Assembly: GCA_932521025.1 (NCBI GenBank)
Contig: OW051469.1
Coordinates: 5,220,398-5,284,397, forward strand
Length of the DNA stretch: 64,000 nt
DNA from: Oscheius onirici
Taxonomy: Eukaryota; Nematoda; Chromadorea; Rhabditida; Rhabditidae
Direction: 5' to 3'
The notes beneath the pieces are model-generated. The model ran no database searches. It had not been told where the DNA came from and saw only the letters and a list, made by a program, of their open reading frames with translations. The first letter of the stretch is position 1. Each line of letters begins with the position of its first letter. Shown piece after piece: positions 52,702 through 64,000 of this stretch. A program made the position numbers and the translations under genes.

Positions 52702-55075
52702 ATGCCGCCAGCGATTTTGTTCATTCTCTTCATTGGTAGGTGTTTGTTGTCCTTTTCTCAATGTCACTATTTCAGAAATCATAAAAGCTTGTCGCTTGGA
52801 TCCGTCCCTCCATGGCAGCTACAAAAAGCAGTCCTCGGCAATGAAGAATATAGTTTTCGACAATTCCCTTCGAGAACCCGTGGTGTTCGATGATGTGAGG
52901 CGGTCTAAACATATGATTGGCAATGGGTCAAACTGTAGAGACAATGAAACAGTGACGGAAATAGCTCTGTTATAATTTTGGCCTGGAACAGCAAACTATG
53001 AGTGCTATGCGGCTACAGATGCACACATACGATATAATTGTAAAAGATATCCCGAAATTCAGGTAACAATAACAGCCACGGCCATCAGCGAATACGGAGA
53101 ATGTCATCAGAAGAGCTCTGACGCTTATATTTTCGTCATGAGGTCAGCTTGCTAAAAATCAAAACTAATCTTTTTTTAGAAGGGTAGGAAACACCCCCTG
53201 CTTTCGATGTGTAACTCCTATAGTCAAGTCGGCTAATGTCTTGGAACTGGCTCATCAGCAAGGTATTGTTCTCAACAGAAACGTTGTTTTAACAAAAGGT
53301 TTTCAGAAGATGTCTGCCACGACACGGCTGAAGAAGCTCGACTGACTTGCTTTGATGGGAACCGAGTCACGGCTGCAGATGGATACTTGCTCTTCCGTTA
53401 GCTTTTCGTCGTTGGAAATTATTAGAAAATTCAGGATTTGAACGAGTCGAAGAAGCCAGCTGTGGAATCAGTGGCAAGCTCGATGTTGGTTATCAACTGC
53501 GAGGCGGCGATTTGAACTGTAGTATGGGAGCTGGAAGCATCGTAGGTTTTGTCCCCTTTCGGGTGATCCAATTGGCGATCTTTTGAACTGAGAAGGCATC
53601 CGTCGTTTAGAACTCTGTTGATCTGAGCTATGCTAGACTGCGTCGCGAAAGCATATTTTCACTCGCCGGACTGACATACAGAGTATAGAAACAGCGAGGA
53701 TAAAATCTCTGCCTCTCTTCAAGTCTCTCAAAACTTACTTCTTTTAGGCATCAAACTGCGACAGTCCTTCCTTCCTCCACGTCAGTTTCAAAAACTGTTC
53801 GTTTCCCGACTTTGATATGAGTCTCCGCTGTATTGGATTGTGGAAAGAGAATGACGGTCGTCAGTTGGCAATCTTCCTCAACGAAGAGAATGGAGAATAT
53901 CGTTGTGGGACCTACGAGACAAAGTCCGAACTGGACAAGCTTCATTTGGCGAACGATTCCTTCTGCGGAAGACTCTCTCCAATCAATGCTTTTGAAACTT
54001 ATCAGTTTCAATCTGGTAGACAAACTGTTCCTCTTTTCAATCATTTAGATATTACAGAACCCATCGAGGCTACCCCAACATCCTGCGTCTTTCCCGAATG
54101 GTTGAGAGGATCGTATGATTCCTTGACTGTTAGTCCAAATCTGCTGAAGTACGAAGGTCCTGGAGCTGCTCCTGTAGTCTCTCGATGTGTTCATGTGGAC
54201 GGAGAAAGGGTTCTGGTTCACTCAAAGACAAAGTGGTGGGATTTATGAAACTGCCCAATAAGAGTACTTTTCAGCGGCGAGGAGCTCGGCTACCATTGCC
54301 TCTGGTTCCGTGCTAGGAGTGACAATTTGATCGAGTTCAAAACGACAACTCCTACCGACTCTTCCGATGAGAACACTTGTTCTGAGAGTGGCGAGTTGTC
54401 CACAGCTCCGTGGACAGCAGCTTTGGTAAAACGACCAAGTCCTGTCGGCTGTGGTATAGAGGGACAGTACAGTACTCCCATCGAACTTAAAAGTCGGGAC
54501 TGCTACAACATTTCCGTGGACTGCGGAAGAGGCGACGCCTTGAAACTGTCAGCGTTTGACTGTAAAACCGGGACAGTATACGACAGCAGGTCTTATGGAT
54601 GTGTGGCTTCCTGGAGGGACGAGGATCAGCTCTTTATTTACTCGACGAGGGCAAGGGACACACACAGCTGCTTTGTAAGTTTTTGTCTTTGTTTTAAAAG
54701 CACTAGAATTAATACTCAAAACAAAGATTTCAGGTCCTCCGTGCTCAAGGCGGCCGCCTCTTCTTCGCCTCAACTGGAGCCCATTGTGGTCGCGGTTTCA
54801 ACTTCCAAGAAAACACGGACAAGACTCTGATTCTTCAAGAAACGACTGGATGTTTAGCACCCAGCCCATCGTCTCCTTCTTTTTCATTGCCGAGGCCCAA
54901 ACTGGCCAGAAGACCGGTCCAGATTCAGAGAAGGCCTCCGATTATTATAGAGAAAGCAACAGTCATTGCCACTTCGACGGTGAAGGAACTTCTGCCGACG
55001 GAGCATGAACCCATGTCTGACTCGTCTTATAGATCGGTGCTCTCCATTTTGGGATTACTGTACTTTTTGTTGTAA
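52702..55075 (+). CDS. Large secreted, probably GPI-anchored multidomain protein (DUF7042/7043/7044-like)
   Basis: Signal peptide from MPPAILFILFI|EIIKACRLD, then several Cys-spaced domains of the kind conserved in uncharacterised secreted proteins of nematodes and arthropods: ANYECYAATDAHIRYNC, YGECHQ, CFRCVTP, CVFPEWLRGSYDS, YHCLWFRAR, GCGIEGQYSTP and HCGRGFNF. A Pro-rich linker and a hydrophobic end (LSILGLLYFLL) suggest a GPI or short membrane anchor. Introns are short except one of about 205 bases (53,543-53,747). A TAA at 52973-52975 lies in the frame between the first and second blocks. A 57-base intron gtagag..ggaacag (phase 1) removes it; if that is not used, the gene is broken. All later exons are intact. 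Role unknown. Confidence 0.6.
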
Positions 55076-56322
55076 CAATAACCTTTTTAGTATCGGAATT
55101 CACAAAGAAACGAAGAGTACAGATTGTTGTTAGACTGCGGAATAACAAGATTTGTAGAGTCCAAAAAAGTTCGGCTTCTTGAATAACAAGATTTGTATTT
55201 CTCCGAATGTCAGATATAATTAGCTGACACTAGTTTCTAGAAATTAGTACAGCAGCATCTGCTGCACCTTCACAAGACCTACTAGGAGAAATAGGGACAA
55301 GAAAAAGAACAGGCTGTTAATTCCAGAGAACCACATTCTCATGTCTCACTCCGGCCTAATGACCAGTCATTTACCCACGTCGACGTTTCCTCTGGTAACG
55401 CAGGTTCTCTCTTTCTGTCTCTCTCGCATTCATCACGTATACAGAGACCCGTCTCCATTTTCATCCAAACACATTTGCATCTTCCCTATTCTGACCTGAC
55501 CTTATCTAGTAGCATTTTAGGGTTTGTTGGATCCAGATGTGTTCCGGAATCTTGTCAAGAATCTGCTGCTCTCTTGGAGCTTCCACGTCGGAAGAGGTAC
55601 AGAAGTTGTTTTTTGTTTGTACCTGTTTGGTTTCTAAAATACTGCGATTGGGGTAGGAACTTGCTACTGTTGAGCTGCAGAAATAGAAGCAGAAGTCTAC
55701 TAGTTACCAAGCATCGTTTGTTCACGATTTTTATATACTCCGGTAATTACTCTTCGAAATTTCAGCTGACTAAATTTTGAAAGTAACGTTTGAAAACCTT
55801 TTGAAACAACCACAACTTTTTTTTTACAAAAAAAGTTACAAACAATTGTCAACAACTCTTCACTGTGTTGCTGATGCCTCTATCAGATTCCTTCAATAAA
55901 AAATTCGTTGAGCTCGATAAGCAAAGAAAAGATCTCTCCAGACTTCTCTCCCAAAAGTAAGCACAGGAAGTAATTTGTTTTCTGAAGGAAATGACCCAAT
56001 TTCCTCTGGTTCACACCCAAGGACCGAGAAAGCCCATAATATGATTGATTAATTAGACGGAGGTCCACCCTCAACCCTGAGGTCTCTGTCCTCCAGGGAA
56101 TCGATCCCCCCTACCCCCTTACCCGGCTTTAGAGCTAAAAAGGGGAGGCGTCCCTATAGAAGAGAGTCGATTCTTGTTCCCCTGAAGGGGACTGGAATCA
56201 ATACGGGGCTGGCCACAGAGGGAGAGAGAGAGTCCAGAAGTAGACGACGACGTTCTTCCTTCTCTCCGTACTTTCTTCCTCTTTTCCAGACTGCCGTCGA
56301 GCTCTGTCTGGGAGAAGAGCGT
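55076..56322. other. Intergenic, upstream of the SYD-1-like gene
   Basis: Contains two copies of gaataacaagatttgta (about 55,141 and 55,183), poly-pyrimidine tracts and GC-richer sequence at 56,050-56,320, which is likely 5' UTR or promoter. No coding exons supported. Confidence 0.45.
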
Positions 56323-59300
56323 ATGAACAGCCAGCCGCCGCCAGGTTTGTCTCTTCTTCTTATTTTTATTTCTTATTCGAGAATTTTCAAAAATTTTAGC
56401 TAAATTTATGGGAAAAATGGACAAAAGTTTGCAGAGCTTCAAACTCTTGTTCTTGAATCATTTTCTTTTCAGTTGAATTTGTGTAGCAATCAAATTTGCT
56501 CAGAGATTAATTCAACGTAACTTTCTAAAGTGTTGAATCTCATCGAAATAGACAGTTCAGCCTTTGATTTTCTTTGATTTAAGCCTGGAATACTTATATG
56601 GATCGGTTAGAAATTTTTTAAAGTGAAATTCGAACTGTCCATGACAGCGTCGAAAGGTCAGAAGCACATAATTCTGAAACGATATGTGGGAGAATAGCTT
56701 GGCAAAACATGGTTTCTCTTCTTTCGCATATAATTTGAAATAAAGAACTGTAGAATTTATTTGATTTTATTTCCAAACTCTTGTCGGGAAGCGATCCTCA
56801 GATACTCGTAACAGAAGAAGGTAATATGATCTTTGCTCTCGTTGCAGAATCTCTTCTTCTTCGAAACATCTGAAACCGGGAAGTGTTTGTCGCACATTTT
56901 CCCGGTAGCTGTACTATTCCACAGAAAAAGCGGGTATCAGCTAATTAGCTTGACATTAGGAAAACTACAAATTTTGTCTGGAATGTTATTCAAGAAACCA
57001 ATGGCCTTTTTAGTTGGATACAAGAACTTGTTATTCCGACTACAATTTCGAAACTGACCCAGTTTCCAAGAAACGTACAAAATGTTTGCGCAAAATATCA
57101 ACGTCGTGTTTTACTGTCATAAAACCGGTCATTTTCAGGCGGTGGGCGGCTTTCCGAGGACGTCTACCGAAAACTCAGGCAAGTCTTTTCTAATCTTTTA
57201 ATTTTTGTCCAATCTCCCACAAGATTCCAAGCCTATTCATCTCTAATCAGCCGTCATTTCCGCTCTCTTTTCACCGAAAGAGAGTGGTCCTACTTTCCTC
57301 GAAAAGAAGCCACCGAAATTAGATATGCGCCAAGTCTGAAAAGCCATTACCCGGTCAGGAGGCTCTCTCTCAGAGCCCGCAGCGCTCTGAACTTTTAATT
57401 AGGCAAGACGGGTGGTCCATTTTGGCTGCGATGGGGGGAATCGTATCGGGAAATCTGAAGATTTGGACAGAAGAAACCTTTCTTCCCACTTCTACAATCC
57501 CATCAATCAGTTTATTTGCAGGGCGGTCGAAGATGGCTCTTCAACGTTGACGGCAGCCGGTCTCCAGGGACTCAGTGCCCGAATTTTACATGCGTAATTT
57601 ACTCTTTCTTCTGGTGGAAAAGCAGAAAATTTATAGAAACGATGTCAGGGACCCGGCGACGGGAGAGATCTACGTGCAGCAGATGGTCGAGATCATCAAG
57701 AAGCCCGGACAATCGTTGGGATTATATTTGAGGGAAGGCAATGGAATCGACCGCGGCGTCGGTGTCTTTGCCAGTCGCTTCGGAGAGGCATCGGAACTCG
57801 AGAGGTTGGTTGGAAATAAGAAACAGAAAAAGAGCATTTTCTAGATATGGAGACGTGATTCGGCCAGGAGACGAGATTCTGGCTGTTAACAATGTTGAAG
57901 TAAGCAAGATGGCCATCGACGACGTCGTGCTCATTCTCTCTATTCCTAGACGGCTTGTTCTGAGGTTACAGTAAGTATATTCTCTAGTTTTTCCCGTTTT
58001 GTCTGTCTCCAGATTCAACAAGAACCGAAGAGAAATTTCAACGAGCTCCAGACCGCCCACTGAGAGACCAGTCGTGGTTTTCCAGCGGGTAGAGGAGAGG
58101 AAAGATGACGGCGGGAATATTCTCTCACAGCCGACAAACACGGCCAATACTTGGCTGGGGAAGAAGGCTCGACAGGTATGTATTATAATTTATTTTGAAC
58201 CCATAGGCTGTTTGTCTTTCAAATCCCTCCTTTCGTAGTATTCTTTGTTCCAATACTCTCCTCCCCTTGTTTCCAAGCCATTAGAGCGCATTAGGAGACC
58301 CGCTATGTGACAGGTGCGAAACCTCCTGAAGTCTTTCGAGCACCTATTGCCCTCCCATACATTTATTCCCAAGTTTTTAGGAAACAATGTCCCGTCACGC
58401 TACGATTCATCGTAACCCCGGGCCGAGTACAAGTCAGCAGCCAAGGGTCTACCCGACGGCACAGACGAGAAGTATGGCGAATGGCTATGGACCAGAGAGT
58501 CATGAGACGAACTTGGATACAGTTGCCAGAACGGCAAGAGTTCCACCACCGAAAATCTTCTCAGCGGGTCCGAGTCAGGTCAGGAGGACGGAAAGCTTCA
58601 ATTCAGCACCGGTATGTCTTTTATTACTTTCCGAGTATTTTGATTTTTTTTCTCTCTTCAGACTTCGACGTTCACCATGCCCAGGTCGACAACAACAGCT
58701 GGACCATCAGATCCTCTTCTATCGAGATCACTCTGTTCTCCTATACTGCCCAGGCCGTTGAGAGATCACAAGAGCAACTCGTTGCCGAGGAGGAGAGCCA
58801 TTTCAGGTTGGTTTCGATGGGAAAATTGAGTGGAAAACGGTTAATTTTCCAGGTCCTCGGAACGTAAAATGGCGGACAGACGCGCTTCTTTCCGACGTCT
58901 ACGACGACGAGGGAACATTCTCGGCCCCTGAACACGGCGGTTCTCCAGCAATGGGATCACGCGTTCAACAGCCTTGTGAGTCTCTTTTCTTGCTCTTTTT
59001 GGTCGAAACAAATTTATTTACGAGCCTTCCTCATTGTTTATTGGGGCGTTGAGCCCGGGGACGGGCAGTTCGAGGTGGAAGGGAGCCGCCTCGTAATTGC
59101 CAACCAATTGGGTTTCTGGAAGAAGCAGAGGGGGAGAAATTCAACATTTGTAGAAAAGAAGAACAATAACTGAGTTAGGGGCATCAGACAGTATGACGAG
59201 GGATTCAGCAAAGAAATTACTGTACATTCAGACGCACGTCCGTACAGCGGAGGCAGTGGTCGGACAGTCAATGACATCTTCTCAGCAGCTGAATACAGGT

Positions 59301-61057
59301 ATGTACTGACGAAAAAGCCAAATCTTTCTCCCAGGTACTGGGCAGGTCCAGGTGGCACTCCAACAAGACCATCGAGATGGTCTCACACCTATGGAGAAAA
59401 CCGAGGGCCGAGATCTTCATCACTGCCTGGAAGAACACTGATGGCACAGGTAAGCATTTCCATTTTATTCATTGGCGAAAATGTAGTCCCTCGTCGGTTC
59501 TCCGATTCCTGCTCGTCACGTGGCTCCACAGACTCAAGTCCTGGACAGGTATCATGTCTCTCCTCTGATGAACCGAAGGGCCCCTCTTCGAACAGCAGGA
59601 CCAGGATTTGACGTGGATCGACTGGCAATAAACTCACTCACGGGGATACTGTTTGTCCAAATTCTGGAAGGGAAAGGTCTTCGAGTCGGTGAGAGGGAAC
59701 GAGAAAGAGCCGAAGAAATGTACTGTGTTCTGGAGGTAGACGAGCAGCACAGGTAGGAAGGAGTTTGAGATTGAGAGTACAGTTCATTTTCAGAGCCCGT
59801 ACTGGAGTTACCAGAGACGCTCACAAAGAAGGTCGGTACAGATGGAGGGAAACATTCCACATCGACGTCTACCAGGCCAAACTGCTACAATTTTACATCT
59901 ATTCATGGCATCCCGAGTTCAGGTCAGACTATATAATTTTTTAGTTTAGAAACTATATTTTAGACACAAACTCCATTTCCGCGGAGCTTTGCGTCTCCTC
60001 GACAAGTTCATCGTCGATCAGCTCAATGGCGATCACATGTTTTCTCTCAATCTGGAGCCAAGGGGTCAAGTTCACGTTCGTGTAGGCTTTCACGACATGG
60101 TTTCCGTCTTCCGGAGGCCTTGTGCTCCAAAGGAAGGGTATTTTTGATCAAATTTCTTTGTTTTAATCTAACTCTTAAGTGTTTTCGCTGTTCCACTGGG
60201 TCGACTCATCGCGAGGGAAAGACGCGAAACACCGATCGCGCTGACTCGACTGATCCAGGAGATTGAGCGGAGAGGAGTGGACTACAATGGCATCTATGTC
60301 TGTGCGTTGTTTGGTTAGAGACAGAAAATTAAAAAAGTTTTAGTGTGCGGCGCAGTTGAGAAGAAACAACTGCTGCGGGAAGAACTGGAAGTCAATCCGT
60401 TGGGAGCCGAACTGAGTCCCGATGCGATGCCGGACACCAACGTGCTAGCTTGTCTTGTCAAGGACTTTCTCAGAGAGCTGCCCGAGCCACTCATACCACC
60501 ACAAATCCACGCCATGCTGAGGGATGTGGCCGCTGTGGCGCCTCCAAACGATATGACAGCCAGCAAAGATCTGGTCTTCAGAGTACTCGACTGTCTTCCA
60601 CCGAACGCCAGGGTGAGTAAAGTTCCGATCTGATATTATTTTGGATCTTTAAGACTTGTCTTCTAATGGTTCTCGACCATCTGGTAGCTGTTCTTCAATC
60701 CGCTCCGCACAACAGTCTCTCTGTTGCTAAACTAGCTGTGGTCAGTGTTATTCTCTCTGTATATGTGACTGTCTCTCTGACTCTTTCACGCAAGAAATTC
60801 AGATATTCGCTCCACTCCTGATGTGCTGCGGTGCTCCAGCACAACGAGACGGACTACGACCTCTGGACGTGACACAGGCAGCTACCACTCTCCAACTCCT
60901 CCTGGAACATTGGCTGAGCCGAGTCAGTGAGATGTTTTCTGACCTAAAAACTCCTTTTTCTCGTCTTCAGGCAACAGAACAAGCAGCACAGACACCGATG
61001 ACTATTCACCGTCGGCCGCCGCCTTTAGGCCGTTTTCGGAATCTCAGTGTTGAATGA
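56323..61057 (+). CDS. syd-1: SYD-1-like synaptic protein: PDZ, C2 and RhoGAP-like domains
   Basis: Long multi-exon gene. PDZ domain at 57,625-57,970: [20 protein letters not shown].., [16 protein letters not shown] long Ser/Arg/Pro-rich linker follows (58,010-59,560). A C2-like domain spans 59,625-60,135 ([44 protein letters not shown]). The RhoGAP-fold domain spans 60,180-60,990 ([38 protein letters not shown]). The domain order is that of SYD-1, which organises presynaptic active zones and axon guidance. The GAP arginine finger position (GIYVCGA, normally GIFR-x-SG) lacks Arg, as is known for worm SYD-1, so it is probably not a GAP. The start is uncertain: ATG at 56323 (MNSQPPP) and the exon at 57,138-57,178 with a GC donor do not join in one clear frame to the exon before the PDZ. 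AATAAA is near 61,250. Confidence 0.85.
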
Positions 61058-61412
61058 CTTTACTTTTCGGTGCCGTCGTCTTTCAATGAACAAAGCCCTA
61101 TGAGAAAATGCTCACATCTCACTTTTGAGAATTTACAGTGATCTCCTCAAAAAGTATTGGTACTTGCTCTCCCCTTTCTATGTGTTTCTGTACTTTTTGT
61201 CAAAAAAAGTTTATATTATTCTTGGAAAGAGGCTTCTACTATGTTTTTCAAATAAAGACTTTAATATCACAAGAAGTCAACGAAAATTTATCCGTTAAAA
61301 TTGACAAGTCAACAAAATTGGGGCGGGTGTGTGTACGAAGAAAACCGTGAAGGGGGAAGACCAGAACACGATTCACAAATTTTTTTGAATAACGAACAAT
61401 CTCTCTCCGAAC
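61058..61412. other. Convergent 3' region
   Basis: Shared by the SYD-1-like and eIF5A genes. The plus-strand AATAAA at about 61,252 ends the former; no canonical minus-strand signal for eIF5A is seen. Confidence 0.5.
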
Positions 61413-62680
61413 TTAGGCCTGCTTGGTGCTGATCTTGAATCCGAGAATGGCCTCTTCTCCACAGGCGGCGACGACGGAAACCTGAACTTGTCAGTGAGCA
61501 AAAAATATATATAAAGAAAATACGAGAAGGTCGGTGCCATCAGCAGCGGTCTTCTCAAGAGCGTCCTTGATTTGTGTTCCGATTTCGCCCTCGGGAGCCT
61601 TCAGATCGTCCTTGACATCACAGGTATCAGGATGCATGAGGGAGCAGAATCCGTCTTCGATCGACATCAGAATGAAATCCTGACGCTTAACGACCGGGAC
61701 GTCCATATTGTGGGTGGAAGGCGAAATATCCTCGAGCTTCTTGTTGGTGAAGATGTCAATAGCGACGAGATGGACCTTGGCGTGACCGTGCTTGCCAGTC
61801 TTGGAGGTCGACATTTCGACGATCTGCAAGATTTCTGATTATTCCAACTGCATTTCTTTCTGTCTTGAGCACACGTGTATATTTGAGCTATCCAAGTAAA
61901 GATACAGAGGGATGACTACAAATTCAGGGAAAACACACAGAACAACCTATTAAAGGTGATCTCTCAATTTGGGGAGGCTTCATTAACTATAGAAACGATC
62001 GCGACTCAATCAATTGCTCTTGTCGCAAATCAAAATGGTTTTCATAACCCTGAGAAAAAACTAAGCACTTCATCAAGATCAATAGACCATTATGATAAAG
62101 AGTCAGAGAGTGATTACAAGATTTCGAGTCAAGAAAAGTTTCTTAACCGTGTTCTGTTTAAAATCTCGTTTCTAGGAAAACTTGAATTCACTATAGACCT
62201 ATACCTGGTCCATCAAACTTTTCGACTAGCGCTATTGCCTTCCATTGAACCAAAATGAAACAATTCTCAGTTTGGTATTGTTTTGCTTGTACTGTTTCAA
62301 AAACTCTTAATATTGCGAAAGTGAGAAATCGTTGCTTGGTTTCGACACACTATTGTTGAGTATTGACCAGAAGATAAAGATAAAGTTTACCCCGTAATCA
62401 ACGCCAGAGCAAGCTCAATTGCGTGCGGGTCTAATCTGAGGGGCCAGAGATTGACCAGAAGGTTTGAATATAAATGGTAACTGGTATCTCCTAATATCTA
62501 TTCACATGTTATTGTCTCCTGTTGAACAAAAATAGAAATAAACTGAAATCGTACCTTGCAGGGACGTCCCTTGATCATGACGTGCTCGTTCTTTCTGAGA
62601 GCAGAGCACTGCTTGGGGAAAGTGGCAGCGGCTCCGGACTCGGCCGAGTGGAATTCGTCATCATGATGTTCGTCAGCCAT
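61413..62680 (-). CDS. Translation initiation factor eIF5A
   Basis: Three exons in exact phase: 62555-62680, 61524-61823 and 61413-61481, giving 164 residues (family 155-165). Starts [12 protein letters not shown]. The hypusination loop is [12 protein letters not shown], with the modified Lys in TGKHGHAK, preceded by [12 protein letters not shown]. The C-terminal OB-fold ends KISTKQA. Hypusinated eIF5A binds the ribosomal E site and relieves stalling, helping elongation and termination. C. elegans has two paralogues (iff-1 germline, iff-2 somatic); this cannot be split by eye. The ATG follows GTTTCAG by 18 bases, consistent with trans-splicing. The 731-base first intron (61,824-62,554) may carry regulatory sequence. 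Fully intact. Confidence 0.97.
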
Positions 62681-63393
62681 CTTCTGCTTTGATTTACCCT
62701 GAAACCTGTCTCAAAAGTTTTTTCAAAGAGTGACGATGAGAAACACTGCGTTTTTGTCAAAAGCTTTCACTTTGGAAAGTGGAAAAATATGGTTCTTATA
62801 AGAACACGAGAAAAACCAAAAAAGTGGACAAATAACATCTAAATTTAGGCCAGTTAGTCACTTGAAAACAACCGTTATCCTAAACTGTCCAGATCAAAAT
62901 CTAGAGATAGAGCCATCAAACGGAACTTTCGAGATGGGAAATGGGTCTAGTGCCTTTAGGAGTCCGTTTACAGAGTAAAAATCTTTAAAAAGAGGGGGTG
63001 TGACGTCAAATTTGTTCGAAAAAGGGAATAAAGGTTCATGCCGATCGCGTGGACTTGTCTGGTACTGGTCTGCGTATCGGCAATGGTGAGAGAGCTGGTG
63101 CGCAGCGAGAAAGACACGGGGCACGGATACTTTGGTCTCAGTTTTTGGTTGCAAGGGTGAGAAGAAATGGGCGGGAAGCTGGGAAAGTGACTTTCGAAAA
63201 CGGGTTTTTTACTCGTTTCTTACAAAGTTTTCCCACCTTTTCGTCTCTTTTCGTACTGTTGTTTTCAAAAAGTTGATGACACAAAAGTGGTTTAAAAGAT
63301 TCAAAGAATTCAAACTTTGAATTCAAAAATACGACAATAATTTATTTACTAATACTGTCACGTTCAGTTTTCAAGAGACAAAGTGAAAAAGAG
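62681..63393. other. Intergenic, upstream of eIF5A
   Basis: Likely promoter of eIF5A and 3' UTR of the MARVEL-like gene (minus-strand AATAAA at 63341-63346). A CGCGTGG / GGCACGGAT-rich patch at about 63,040-63,130 is the only GC-rich part. No gene seen. Confidence 0.45.
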
Positions 63394-64000
63394 TTAGAGA
63401 TCTTGGTAGGGAGCTTCGCGATAGGGATGAGCGGCCTGGACCTGGATGGTTTCGTCACGACGCTGACTCTGTACATCCTGGTACAGAAAATAGCAAGGAA
63501 CACCGTACAGGACAGTATGGACGACAAAGAAGAGCTGAAAATATTTGTTTTGGAAAAGAAGAAAGCGACTGATAACTCACCCCACCAGCGATATACCCTC
63601 CTGAACTGGCGGCATGGCCGGACAGGCTGAAAGAGAGCCAAATTCCGAGAACTGACAGGACGGAGAAGATGAATGAGTATGCTAGCTCCTAAAAGAAAAC
63701 TGTCTCTCAAACTCTGCTTGTTTCCATATTTGTGTTTGTGTTTTCATCCCAATCACGCTCTCAAACTCACCACGGCGTTCCAAGCGACCTGACCATTAGT
63801 TATACTCTCCATAATTTGATCTTGTATTCCCATCGCGAAAAATACTGTAGCAGCTGCGGAAATCTAAACTTTATCCTAATTTTTATTCTAAAAACATTCA
63901 AACCAATATGGAAAAGATGACGATGAACCAGATGAGAGCATTTTCAGCTCCCGCCGTCGAACCTATACAAATCGCCAGAATAATGGCGTTGAGCTGAAAG
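63394..64000 (-). CDS. Four-TM MARVEL-like membrane protein (5' end outside window)
   Basis: Four exons are visible from the window edge to TAA at 63394, with short introns (gtttga..tttag; gtgagt..ttttag; gtgagt..tttcag). Hydrophobic segments: LNAIILAICIGS, LIWFIVIFSILISAAATVFFA, YSFIFSVLSVLGIWLSFSL and LFFVVHTVLYGVPCYFLYQD. The polar tail contains HPYREAPYQDL. The third loop is Gly/Ser-rich (SGHAASSGGY). This is the size and layout of MARVEL-domain proteins, which act in membrane apposition and vesicle traffic, but the match is by topology rather than a diagnostic motif. AATAAA is at 63341-63346. Confidence 0.6.

Overview
This is a gene-dense stretch of a nematode nuclear genome (chromadorean, probably rhabditid, not C. 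elegans itself). Most introns are 36-60 bases and end in TTTCAG-like acceptors. Several start codons lie 2-20 bases after a TTTCAG site, as expected for spliced-leader trans-splicing. Genes also nest inside the introns of other genes. Recognisable products support the placement: an Sre-family chemoreceptor, a Patched-related protein, a SPEC3/Stum protein, an anoctamin, a SYD-1-like synaptic protein, eIF5A and two tandem TKL-type kinases. All gene models were spliced by eye, so exon ends can be off by a few bases and several N-termini are open.

Layout. 0-6.3 kb: tail of an unrecognised secreted protein gene, two tandem paralogous kinases, a small secreted protein and an Sre receptor. 8.2-10.1 kb: a single-Ig-domain protein and a four-TM protein. 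10-16.7 kb: mostly non-coding, with one foldback element and one orphan coding exon. 16.8-18.2 kb: the SPEC3/Stum gene, with a TA-flanked MITE in one intron. 18.3-22 kb: a divergent pair of vWA genes and a CK1-like kinase relic, all damaged. 22.6-24 kb: a short-chain dehydrogenase. 25.5-27 kb: a PPP-family pseudophosphatase. 28.1-33.7 kb: an anoctamin with a nested antisense gene. 34-38.8 kb: small membrane and secreted proteins with TATA promoters. 40.8-47.1 kb: a Patched-related gene whose 2.5 kb second intron holds two antisense Cys-rich or Thr-rich secreted-protein genes. 47.3-50.7 kb: a decayed vWA/membrane protein gene. 51-55 kb: a GT14-like glycosyltransferase and a large secreted multidomain protein. 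56-61 kb: SYD-1. 61.4-62.7 kb: eIF5A. 63.4 kb to the end: a four-TM MARVEL-like protein running off the window.

The conserved housekeeping, neuronal and membrane genes read through cleanly once short and GC-AG introns are allowed. The lineage-specific secreted/extracellular genes (vWA, Thr-rich, Cys-rich) and the kinase relic carry frameshifts or in-frame stops. This may be real gene decay or local assembly error. I found no self-contained prokaryote-like system, CRISPR array, tRNA or rRNA.
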